Assembly: GCA_900554385.1 (NCBI GenBank) | Contig: USHE01000126.1 | Location: 1-5,030 of the forward strand | Reading direction: 5' to 3' | Origin: an uncultured bacterium | Lineage (GTDB): Bacteria > Cyanobacteriota > Vampirovibrionia > Gastranaerophilales > Gastranaerophilaceae | Length of the DNA stretch: 5,030 nucleotides | Shown here: in pieces, positions 1-5,030 of the stretch | How the letters are laid out: every line of letters begins with the position of its first letter | Numbering within the stretch: position 1 is the stretch's first letter | Notes under the pieces: generated by a model | Database searches by the model: none | What the model was told of the DNA's origin: nothing | Seen by the model: the letters and a program-made list of their open reading frames with translations, nothing else | Translations under genes and position numbers: made by a program

Positions 1-34
1 AAAAATAATTGTAATAACACTACAAATAAGCTAA

Positions 35-1411
35 ATCACAACAAGAGCGCAGGCTAAAGATATCGGCAACAAGATTAACGAAAAAGAATATCCCGCCTCA
101 GAAGCAGTACTTCCGAAACAGCCATCTAAAAAAACAGAAAGTTTGGTTATAGAGGGTTCTGTTGAGAAAAATATTGACATGAATCTTGAACGCTGTATTG
201 AACTTGCACTGGGGAATAACCCGCAGATTAACGCAGCATTCCACGATATTCTCGCATCTGATGCAAGAATAAAACAAGTTTGGTCAAATTATTTTCCTCA
301 ATTAAGCTGGCAGACCGGTTATACAAAGATTAAACAACTGCAATTGTCTGATGCTTTGGGAAGAAATTTAAAATTTAATTACTACGTTCTCGGACAAATT
401 ACGCTCCAGCAAATGCTCTACGATTTTGGCGTAACCCAAAATCAGGCGACCATAAAACGCTTAGATTATGAGGGCTACAAAACAACTCTTACAGGAATTA
501 TTAACGATGTAATTTACCAAACAAAAGATGCCTACTTTAATTTGCAATACGCAATCGAAAACCGCAGAGTTGCAGAAGATACAGTAGAAAAGTTTACAAT
601 GTTCTATGATCAGGCAAAAGCATTCTACGAAATAGGAATGAATCCAAAAGTAGATGTAACAATATCAGAAGCAAATCTCAGCAATGCAAAATTACAGCTT
701 ATCAAAGCCGACAATACTGTAAAATTAGCAGTTGCAAAACTAAACAATATAATGGGAGTGCCATTTATAGATGAATACAATGTTCAAGACAGGCTTTCAT
801 ATACACCTGTAGAACTAACATTAAATAAGGCGGTCGAAATTGCAAGGGAAGCACGTCCTGAACTCAAACTGGCAGAAATAAAAGTTGAAGGTGCAAAACA
901 AACCCTAAAACTCGTCAAAAAATCGTACTTTCCAACCCTATCGATTGAAGGTCAATATCAAATCGGGGGTAAACACTGGACATCAAATTACGGTTACAAC
1001 ATCGGCGGATACCTTAATTTTCCGACAGTAAACGGTATGTTAATCAGAAACGAAATAAAAGAAGCCAGATATCTTTACGATAAAGAAATAGCCAATGCAC
1101 AAAACACCCAAAACTCAATTTATCTGGAAATTCAAAACGCATTCCTGACACTGGAAGAAAAGAAAAACCAAATTCCTGTAGCAATGATTCACGTCAAACA
1201 GGCAAAAGAAAACTACGAGCTTTCATACGGACGTTACAAAGTAGGAGAAGCAAGCCCGACAGAGTTAAAAGATGCTCAAATTCTCTATCAGCAAGCACAG
1301 CTAAACTACTACGCAACCCTTTATCAATATAATTCTTCAAAAGCCTCTCTGGAAAAAGCAATCGGTAAAAACCTTGTACCTGAAGAAGATATAGTAACGC
1401 TCGAAAAATAG
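35..1411 (+). CDS. TolC-family outer membrane efflux/secretion channel, 5' end incomplete or disrupted
   Basis: TolC-family outer membrane factor, which would form the trimeric outer-membrane/periplasmic tunnel of a tripartite efflux pump or type I secretion system. Two copies of the family's internal repeat are visible. Counting from the TTG codon at 143, one begins near residue 13 (NLERCIELALGNNPQI, then YFPQLSWQ) and the second near residue 225 (LNKAVEIAREARPELKLAE, then YFPTLSIEGQY). Long helical stretches rich in A, E, K and Q follow each, as expected for the tunnel. The stop is TAG at 1409-1411. The TTG at 143 is the only start-like codon in frame, but it has no good Shine-Dalgarno and would give a protein without a signal peptide. 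The open frame reaches back to 35 and encodes ITTRAQA-KDIGN, which looks like the end of a Sec signal peptide with an AQA cleavage site. An in-frame TAA at 32-34 interrupts the hydrophobic part. No adaptor or inner-membrane pump gene is in the window, so the substrate is unknown. The family call is firm; the start is not. Confidence 0.9.
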   Translation: MTTRAQAKDIGNKINEKEYPASEAVLPKQPSKKTESLVIEGSVEKNIDMNLERCIELALGNNPQINAAFHDILASDARIKQVWSNYFPQLSWQTGYTKIKQLQLSDALGRNLKFNYYVLGQITLQQMLYDFGVTQNQATIKRLDYEGYKTTLTGIINDVIYQTKDAYFNLQYAIENRRVAEDTVEKFTMFYDQAKAFYEIGMNPKVDVTISEANLSNAKLQLIKADNTVKLAVAKLNNIMGVPFIDEYNVQDRLSYTPVELTLNKAVEIAREARPELKLAEIKVEGAKQTLKLVKKSYFPTLSIEGQYQIGGKHWTSNYGYNIGGYLNFPTVNGMLIRNEIKEARYLYDKEIANAQNTQNSIYLEIQNAFLTLEEKKNQIPVAMIHVKQAKENYELSYGRYKVGEASPTELKDAQILYQQAQLNYYATLYQYNSSKASLEKAIGKNLVPEEDIVTLEK

Positions 1412-1440
1412 GCTTAATATAACTTTACAAACAAAACTCC

Positions 1441-1485
1441 AAAAAGGCAATTTTTCTCAGATTATATTCTTTATATATATGTAAG
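1441..1485 (+). promoter_or_regulatory. Putative promoter of the 96-residue orphan gene (shared block, copy 1)
   Basis: An A5-N5-T5 element (1441-1455, containing CAATTTTT) is followed 16 bases later by TATATATA (1472-1479), a plausible extended -10 region. The predicted transcription start, just after 1485, would leave a leader of about 30 bases before the ATG at 1515. The same 45-base arrangement recurs without gaps at 1939-1983, with 34 of 45 positions identical by my count. There is no canonical TTGACA -35 box. The A and T tracts are one helical turn apart, so they could act as an UP-like or curved element (inference). Confidence 0.6.
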
Positions 1486-1514
1486 ATATAAGAGAGAAGA
1501 AAGAGAGCAATAAA

Positions 1515-1805
1515 ATGTTACCAATGGCAGGCAATACACAAAACGAAACAAGCGGAAACGGACAATTCGGAGCATTGACCCGCAAAAGAAAAGGCAACAA
1601 AAGAAATACCGAAGGTTTCAGCATAGAAGATTACTGCTACCTTGATAAAAGAGATAGAAGAATGCGTTTTAATAATTCAAGAGATCCAATTTATTACGTA
1701 TTTGACTGTGTAGAAAACAGACCACTTACAACATTGGCAAAAGAATTTGTAAAAGATTCATTCAAAGATATCGTAAATTTTGTATCAACAGTCGTTGCAA
1801 ATTAA
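1515..1805 (+). CDS. Hypothetical basic protein, 96 residues
   Basis: I do not recognise this protein. The first ~20 residues are polar and low in complexity (N, T, G, Q). A strongly basic stretch follows (residues 22-30, TRKRKGNKR), then a mixed-charge segment (EDYCYLDKRDRRMRF, residues 38-52), then SRDPIYYVFDCVENRP (55-70), and finally an amphipathic helix-like tail to residue 96 (LAKEFVKDSFKDIVNFVSTVVAN). Cysteines lie at 41 and 65. There is no signal peptide or clear membrane segment, so it is probably cytoplasmic. The basic patch could bind nucleic acid, but that is only a guess from composition. The start at 1515 is preceded by a purine-rich AAGAGAG about 7 bases upstream; a second in-frame ATG at 1524 is an alternative start. 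It is monocistronic, with its own promoter (1441-1485) and terminator (1872-1895). Two independent signals, the tight framing by promoter and terminator and the clean open frame, make it a likely real gene. Confidence 0.75.
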   Translation: MLPMAGNTQNETSGNGQFGALTRKRKGNKRNTEGFSIEDYCYLDKRDRRMRFNNSRDPIYYVFDCVENRPLTTLAKEFVKDSFKDIVNFVSTVVAN

Positions 1806-1871
1806 TAGGAAAAAGCGAAAAAGAGAAAAGAATTATAAAAGGAAAAAAGGAAAATGAATTTTTAACAAGAC

Positions 1872-1895
1872 AGGATGGCAAAAGCCATCCTTTTT
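1872..1895 (+). terminator. Rho-independent terminator of the 96-residue orphan
   Basis: A perfect 8-base-pair stem, AGGATGGC / GCCATCCT, closes a 4-base AAAA loop and runs directly into a T5 tract (1891-1895). It lies 67 bases after the stop at 1805. The intervening stretch (1806-1871) is purine-rich and holds no credible gene. Confidence 0.9.
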
Positions 1896-1938
1896 AATAC
1901 ATATAAGCTTTATGCAACATTTCTTAACAAACATCAAG

Positions 1939-1983
1939 AAAAAGTCAATTTTTTATCTAATATTTACTTTATATATACATAAG
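1939..1983 (+). promoter_or_regulatory. Putative promoter of the 150-residue orphan gene (shared block, copy 2)
   Basis: Same architecture as the block at 1441-1485: AAAAAG, CAATTTTT, a 16-base spacer, then TATATATA at 1970-1977 and a closing TAAG. The predicted transcript would start just after 1983, giving a leader of about 22 bases that contains the ribosome binding site GAGGG at 1993-1997. Conservation between two otherwise unrelated intergenic regions supports a real promoter rather than chance AT richness. Confidence 0.6.
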
Positions 1984-2005
1984 GAATAACAAGAGGGATT
2001 GGTAT

Positions 2006-2458
2006 ATGGTTGACTCAATTAACTCAAAAATTTTAACAAATGCAGAGTTTGAAAAAGACAATGGATTAAAAGCAAAATATGGTTCTTACGACCAATACAT
2101 AGCATCACAATTGAAAACAACATCAATTCACAATTTTGATGTATCAAAACTCAAGTCATCTTCAAATCCTGCAGATGAATTACGGGCATTTTTTAATAAA
2201 CGCCACGCTGCATTCAATGCAAAATCAGAAGAATTAATTGCCAATTATCAAGCATTAGCCCCGATGGCAAGCAAAGCAAAGGCTGAATATACGGCATACA
2301 TGACAAAACTTCAAGGTCAAAACGGAGATCCTTCCCTCACGCAAGAAACGAAGTTGAATAAACTAAAAAATGCGTCCTCAGAAGCAGAATTTGCCTACGA
2401 TGCAGCATTGAAAACGGCTCTTTATCACACACACAGCGCAACTCAATTTTTAGCATAA
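2006..2458 (+). CDS. Hypothetical helical protein, 150 residues
   Basis: I do not recognise this protein. It has no cysteine, no tryptophan, no signal peptide and no membrane segment, so it is probably a soluble cytoplasmic protein. Residues 1-50 are polar (SINSKILTNAEFEKDNG, then YGSYDQYIASQLK). From about residue 55 it is dominated by A, K, E, L and Q and should be mostly helical. One long segment (about 55-103, with Pro86 as a possible kink) and a second (about 112-149) are separated by GQNGDPSLT, which suggests a helical hairpin or coiled coil. Small helical hairpins occur in many secreted and structural protein families, but no diagnostic motif (for example WXG) is present, so no function is assigned. 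The ATG at 2006 has a good GAGGG at 1993-1997 (8 bases away), which supports this start. It is monocistronic, with promoter block 1939-1983 upstream and a strong terminator 5 bases after its stop. Confidence 0.8.
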   Translation: MVDSINSKILTNAEFEKDNGLKAKYGSYDQYIASQLKTTSIHNFDVSKLKSSSNPADELRAFFNKRHAAFNAKSEELIANYQALAPMASKAKAEYTAYMTKLQGQNGDPSLTQETKLNKLKNASSEAEFAYDAALKTALYHTHSATQFLA

Positions 2459-2463
2459 ATTTC

Positions 2464-2499
2464 AAACCCTTTACATCCTGAATTTGTAAAGGGTTTTTT
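2464..2499 (+). terminator. Rho-independent terminator of the 150-residue orphan
   Basis: A perfect 12-base-pair inverted repeat, AAACCCTTTACA (2464-2475) and TGTAAAGGGTTT (2485-2496), closes a 9-base loop and continues into a T6 run (2494-2499). It sits 5 bases after the upstream stop codon and insulates rpsO from upstream transcription. Confidence 0.93.
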
Positions 2500-2508
2500 A
2501 CAACATGG

Positions 2509-2536
2509 TTGATTTTTTTTATTGATATATTATTAT
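2509..2536 (+). promoter_or_regulatory. Putative rpsO promoter
   Basis: TTGATT at 2509-2514 and TATTAT at 2531-2536 are separated by 16 bases and resemble the primary-sigma consensus. Transcription would start near 2543 and give a leader of about 48 bases before the rpsO ATG. It lies just downstream of a strong terminator, where an independent promoter is needed. It does not match the shared block found upstream of the two orphan genes. Confidence 0.55.
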
Positions 2537-2542
2537 GAGCAA

Positions 2543-2573
2543 TGTAGAGTGCTTACGCCAATAATCACTCACA
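2543..2573 (+). promoter_or_regulatory. Possible rpsO leader hairpin (candidate S15 autoregulatory element)
   Basis: The segment can fold as TGT-(bulged A)-GAGTG (2543-2551) pairing with CACTC-ACA (2566-2573), around a 14-base loop. It ends 5 bases before the Shine-Dalgarno AAAGGA at 2578-2583. S15 is known to repress its own mRNA in several bacterial phyla through leader structures that differ between lineages. The position fits such a role, but the structure is short and I cannot test covariation. Confidence 0.35.
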
Positions 2574-2577
2574 ATAT

Positions 2578-2583
2578 AAAGGA
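2578..2583 (+). promoter_or_regulatory. rpsO ribosome binding site
   Basis: AAAGGA lies 7 bases before the ATG at 2591. This spacing fixes the start there rather than at the ATT codon at 2522, which would add a 23-residue extension unlike any S15. Confidence 0.85.
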
Positions 2584-2590
2584 AAAAAAT

Positions 2591-2860
2591 ATGTCAATTA
2601 ACTTGAAAAACAAACAAGACATCATTAAAGAATATGGTGCTAATGAAAAAGATACCGGTTCTGCTGAAGTTCAAATCGCTATGTTGAGCAAGAAAATTTC
2701 TGAATTAACAGAACACTTAAAATCTAATCAAAAAGATTTCGCAACAAAAAGAGGTCTTTTGATGATGGTTGGTAGAAGAAAAAGATTACTTTCTTACTTG
2801 AAATCAAAAAATCTTGATGGATACAGAGAATTAATCAAAAAACTTGGTATCAGAGGTTAA
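2591..2860 (+). CDS. rpsO: 30S ribosomal protein S15
   Basis: Primary 16S rRNA-binding protein of the 30S platform; it binds the central-domain three-way junction and helps nucleate assembly of S6/S18 and S11. The product is 89 residues, exactly the usual bacterial length. Family hallmarks are present: DTGSAEVQIA (residues 21-30), the SELTEHLKS helix (37-45), KDFATKRGLLMMVGRRKRLLSYL (48-70, the most conserved block), and the C-terminal LIKKLGIRG. His42 and Asp49, counting Met as 1, correspond to the conserved rRNA-contacting His and Asp of Escherichia coli S15; the second histidine of that region is Asn46 here. The start is fixed by length and by AAAGGA 7 bases upstream. In many bacteria rpsO is followed by pnp (polynucleotide phosphorylase). 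Here it is followed by a terminator and hydF, so the common rpsO-pnp pair is absent. It has its own promoter and a possible autoregulatory leader. Confidence 0.98.
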   Translation: MSINLKNKQDIIKEYGANEKDTGSAEVQIAMLSKKISELTEHLKSNQKDFATKRGLLMMVGRRKRLLSYLKSKNLDGYRELIKKLGIRG

Positions 2861-2872
2861 TTTTACAAATTC

Positions 2873-2925
2873 AAAAAAAATTCTTCGCCATACGTCGTAT
2901 CAGACGGGAGCGGAGAATTTTTTTA
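2873..2925 (+). terminator. Rho-independent terminator after rpsO
   Basis: A long stem forms between 2874-2888 (A7 then TTCTTCGC) and 2910-2924 (GCGGAGAA then T-rich), with a single T-G wobble. An inner CGTC/GACG helix (2893-2896 with 2903-2906) can stack within it. A T7 tract closes the right side. The A tract on the left means it could also terminate minus-strand transcription. It ends only 23 bases before the hydF start codon. Confidence 0.88.
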
Positions 2926-2939
2926 TTACATTGAAGAAT

Positions 2940-2944
2940 GGGAG
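2940..2944 (+). promoter_or_regulatory. hydF ribosome binding site
   Basis: GGGAG is 4 bases before the ATG at 2949, a slightly short but usable spacing. The next in-frame ATG (2967, residue 7) has no such site, so the first ATG is preferred. Confidence 0.65.
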
Positions 2945-2948
2945 TTGA

Positions 2949-4151
2949 ATGAAAACATTAAAATCAATGCGACTGCATATAGGACTTTTCGGAAAAACAA
3001 ATGTTGGGAAATCATCTTTTTTAAATAAAATTGCAGACCAGAATATTTCAATAGTATCAAATATAGCAGGCACAACAACTGATGTTGTTGAAAAATCAAT
3101 GGAACTTCTGCCTGTCGGACCTGTTACATTTTTAGACACTGCAGGAATTGACGATAAGACAGAACTTGCACAAGAACGCATTGAAAAAACAAAAAAAATC
3201 ATCAACCGTACGGATATTGCCGTCATAATATGCGATTACAACGGGATTGACAACTATGAAAGAGATTTGATACAGACTTTTGAGGGATTAAAAATTCCTT
3301 ATTTGATTGTGATTAACAAGCACGATGAACAAAAAATTTCACTTGAAAAATATAATGAGATTTTGGAATTAGTTAAATCGGAGGACAGAGTTTTACAAAC
3401 ATCTGCCACCAACGATAATGAAATAGTTTTCAAATTCAAAGAAAAACTCGTAAAACTTCTGCCTGAAGATTTTGTAAATTCTCCCAAAATTGCAGGCGAT
3501 TTAATTCCACCCCAAAGCACAGTTATTCTTGTTATTCCGATAGACAAAGAAGCTCCGAAGGGCAGACTCATTTTGCCGCAAGTTCAAACAATCCGGGATC
3601 TTCTCGACAGCAACTGTTTAACTTACGTAGTCAAAGAAAATGAATTACAACAGGCTATTGATAATCTAAAAGAGCCTCCTGCATTAGTAATAACAGATTC
3701 ACAAGCATTTCAAAATGTTTCTGAAATTGTTCCGGAGAATATTCCACTAACCTCATTTTCCATTTTATTTGCACGATTAAAAGGGGATTTACAGGCGTTT
3801 AAAAAAGGGGCAGAGGCAATTGAAAACTTAAAAGACGGAGATAAGATATTAATACTTGAAAGCTGTACCCACCACGCAATAGAAGATGATATTGGCAGAG
3901 TAAAAATCCCGAACCTTCTGAAAAAAAGAACAGGTAAAGACCTTATTATAGAACATTATGCAGGACACGATTTCCCTGAAATAAAGGACTATAAACTTAT
4001 AATTCATTGCGGAGCCTGCATGACAAATCGTAGAGAAGTTCTATCCCGAATTTTAAAAGCGAACGACTCTGGGATACCGATTACAAATTACGGTATCACA
4101 ATTTCGTACTGTCTGGGCATTCTTCCACGCGCAATCAAAATATTTAATTAA
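2949..4151 (+). CDS. hydF: [FeFe]-hydrogenase H-cluster maturation GTPase HydF
   Basis: HydF is the scaffold on which the 2Fe subcluster of the [FeFe]-hydrogenase H-cluster is assembled, using products of the radical-SAM enzymes HydE and HydG, before transfer to apo-hydrogenase. The 400-residue product has the expected three parts. The N-terminal GTPase domain shows the P-loop GKTNVGKSS (15-23), the switch segment AGTTTD (40-45), DTAG (63-66), NKHD (123-126) and SATN (152-155). A central dimerisation domain covers roughly residues 180-270. The C-terminal [4Fe-4S] domain shows the signature C-x-H-x44-H-C-x-x-C, with Cys306, His308, His353, Cys354 and Cys357. All three cluster cysteines are present, so the protein looks functional. 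Length is typical. hydE, hydG and the hydrogenase are not in the window. The gene follows the rpsO terminator by 23 bases and shows no clear promoter of its own. Its stop overlaps the stop of the opposing prepilin gene. It implies hydrogen-producing or hydrogen-consuming anaerobic metabolism. Confidence 0.97.
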   Translation: MKTLKSMRLHIGLFGKTNVGKSSFLNKIADQNISIVSNIAGTTTDVVEKSMELLPVGPVTFLDTAGIDDKTELAQERIEKTKKIINRTDIAVIICDYNGIDNYERDLIQTFEGLKIPYLIVINKHDEQKISLEKYNEILELVKSEDRVLQTSATNDNEIVFKFKEKLVKLLPEDFVNSPKIAGDLIPPQSTVILVIPIDKEAPKGRLILPQVQTIRDLLDSNCLTYVVKENELQQAIDNLKEPPALVITDSQAFQNVSEIVPENIPLTSFSILFARLKGDLQAFKKGAEAIENLKDGDKILILESCTHHAIEDDIGRVKIPNLLKKRTGKDLIIEHYAGHDFPEIKDYKLIIHCGACMTNRREVLSRILKANDSGIPITNYGITISYCLGILPRAIKIFN

Positions 4152-4939
4152 TATTTTAGCTTACTGCAAATTGCCTCACTGCCAGTCTTGCACTTAAGAT
4201 AATCTCTATTTTCATGCAAAAGAACATAAGCCGTACAGCCATATCCTGTTCCACCATCACCGGACTTATCAGGTCTGCATGTATGAAATCCCCAATAACC
4301 GGACATACCAACAGGATAAACCCTATTCTTTGCCAGAATAAAATAAAACATATCTTCACCCAGTCGATTTGGGAGTTTATCTATTCCGTTAATATCCGCA
4401 AGCAGCCAAATACATTCTTTTCTATTATTAAATAAAACATTAGCTTCGCAAGCAGCATTTTCAGCAGAAGTAGAATATAAATCTACAAATGAAAACTCAG
4501 AACCATCTAAAAGTCTGAACCTTGTTTGCGCATGAGATGAAACTGATACAGGACTTTTAACACTAAGAAATTTTAGATTATAATGAGAATTTTCTTTGCG
4601 TTCGGCAATATTAACATACCGCTCAAGGATATTTGCAAACGCTTCAGGAGTTTTTGCGGGAGTTTTTGACCACGTATCAGGGGATCCGTTTTCCACAATA
4701 GCTGTGCGATAGGCATTATCTATTGTCGAATACATTTTCTTTAATCTTACAACAGCCTCTTTGTCATTCTTTTTCTGAATTATTGAAGGCAGAGTCATGG
4801 CGGCAACTACGCCTATTATGCCTAGAGTTATAAGAACCTCCGCAAGTGTAAATCCAAAAGATCCTGAAACTAATTCAGGATAACTATTTTCGGGGTCATT
4901 GTCCCCTGTAACCCCTTGTCCTGAGAGGAAACTAGGCGC
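4148..4939 (-). CDS. Type IV pilin / type II secretion pseudopilin-like prepilin, start missing
   Basis: Prepilin-like protein that would be processed by prepilin peptidase and placed in the inner membrane or a pilus/pseudopilus. Reading upstream through the internal ATG at 4796-4798 reveals the class III signal: Gly(-1) at 4853-4855, then FTLAEVLITLGIIGVVAAMT, with the conserved Glu at +5 and a single hydrophobic N-terminal helix. The ATG at 4798 is therefore internal (mature residue 19) and not the start. The mature protein would be 234 residues. Its C-terminal half has DINGIDKLPNRLGEDMF (mature 153-169), typical of pseudopilins, and six cysteines (135, 147, 192, 206, 221, 229) around HTCRPDKSGDGGTGYGCTAY. 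The pattern suggests disulfides in an extracytoplasmic protein. The readable leader is at least 29 residues, long for this class, and has no ATG, GTG or TTG before the sequence turns into poly-G, so the 5' end is missing. It converges on hydF with a 4-base overlap. This family is present in many copies in Gastranaerophilales; the specific role is unknown. Confidence 0.88.
   Translation of the reverse strand, partial: APSFLSGQGVTGDNDPENSYPELVSGSFGFTLAEVLITLGIIGVVAAMTLPSIIQKKNDKEAVVRLKKMYSTIDNAYRTAIVENGSPDTWSKTPAKTPEAFANILERYVNIAERKENSHYNLKFLSVKSPVSVSSHAQTRFRLLDGSEFSFVDLYSTSAENAACEANVLFNNRKECIWLLADINGIDKLPNRLGEDMFYFILAKNRVYPVGMSGYWGFHTCRPDKSGDGGTGYGCTAYVLLHENRDYLKCKTGSEAICSKLKY
4861..4881. repeat. 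Perfect palindrome inside the prepilin leader
   Basis: ATCCTGAA (4861-4868) and TTCAGGAT (4874-4881) form an 8-base-pair inverted repeat with a 5-base spacer. On the minus strand it encodes the leader residues YPELVSGS just before the cleavage site. The sequence resembles a dispersed ATCCTGAA...TTCAGGAT palindrome that I recall from intergenic repeats of several bacterial phyla. That resemblance is from memory and was not searched. Confidence 0.6.

Positions 4940-5030
<91 letters not shown>

Noticed and set aside
143..145. TTG as the real start of the TolC-family gene
   Set aside because: There is no Shine-Dalgarno and the product would lack a signal peptide, although the upstream frame encodes a plausible signal-peptide end.
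1412..1440. Terminator directly after the TolC-family gene
   Set aside because: I find no stable inverted repeat followed by a T tract in this short interval; the AAAAA/TTTTT pair at 1441-1455 is better read as part of the shared promoter block.
1854..1865. Three-codon open frame (M-N-F) behind a purine-rich AAGGAAA-type sequence
   Set aside because: It is too short to distinguish from chance in an A/G-rich 3' untranslated stretch, and the spacing to the purine tracts is poor.
2522..2590. Amino-terminal extension of S15 starting at 2522
   Set aside because: The codon is ATT, S15 is 89 residues from the ATG at 2591, and the Shine-Dalgarno lies within the supposed extension.
2900..3571. Two minus-strand open frames (2900-3226 and 3299-3571)
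   Set aside because: They lie wholly or almost wholly antisense to hydF, whose conserved GTPase motifs fix the real frame, and they show no recognisable domain.
4156..4435. Open frames 4156-4359 (-) and 4214-4435 (+) within the pilin gene
   Set aside because: Both are alternate-frame shadows of the prepilin coding sequence, which has clear family motifs in its own frame.

Overview
The window looks like a complete short metagenomic contig from an AT-rich bacterium, most likely a Gastranaerophilales-type (Vampirovibrionia, 'Melainabacteria') gut organism. I infer this from three things together: a TolC-type outer-membrane protein, which implies a double membrane; HydF, the maturase of [FeFe]-hydrogenase, which implies fermentative anaerobic hydrogen metabolism; and a prepilin with the FTLAEVLITLGIIGVVAAMTLPS-type N-terminus and a C-rich GYGCTAY C-terminus, a family I know as heavily expanded in that order. 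No 16S rRNA or other phylogenetic marker except ribosomal protein S15 is present, so the assignment is an inference. Elusimicrobia or another diderm anaerobe remains possible.

Layout on the + strand: a TolC-family gene with a damaged or mis-sequenced 5' end (35-1411); a 96-residue basic orphan (1515-1805) with its own promoter and terminator; a 150-residue helical orphan (2006-2458) with a near-identical promoter and a strong terminator; rpsO (2591-2860) with promoter, possible leader hairpin and terminator; and hydF (2949-4151). On the - strand, converging on hydF with a 4-base overlap, is a prepilin-like gene (4148-4939) whose start lies beyond the readable sequence. The last ~90 bases are almost pure G and are very probably a two-colour Illumina no-signal artefact.

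These genes do not form one pathway. They are separate transcription units: efflux/secretion channel, two unknown small proteins, translation (S15), hydrogenase maturation, and a cell-surface or secretion pseudopilin. I see no mobile element, CRISPR array, tRNA, rRNA or defence system. The observations most worth a second look are: a 45-base ungapped promoter block shared by the two orphan genes; palindromic, repeat-like DNA encoding the removable leader of the prepilin; an ochre codon in the middle of what should be the TolC signal peptide; a potential S15 autoregulatory hairpin; and the placement of hydF only 24 bases after the rpsO terminator.
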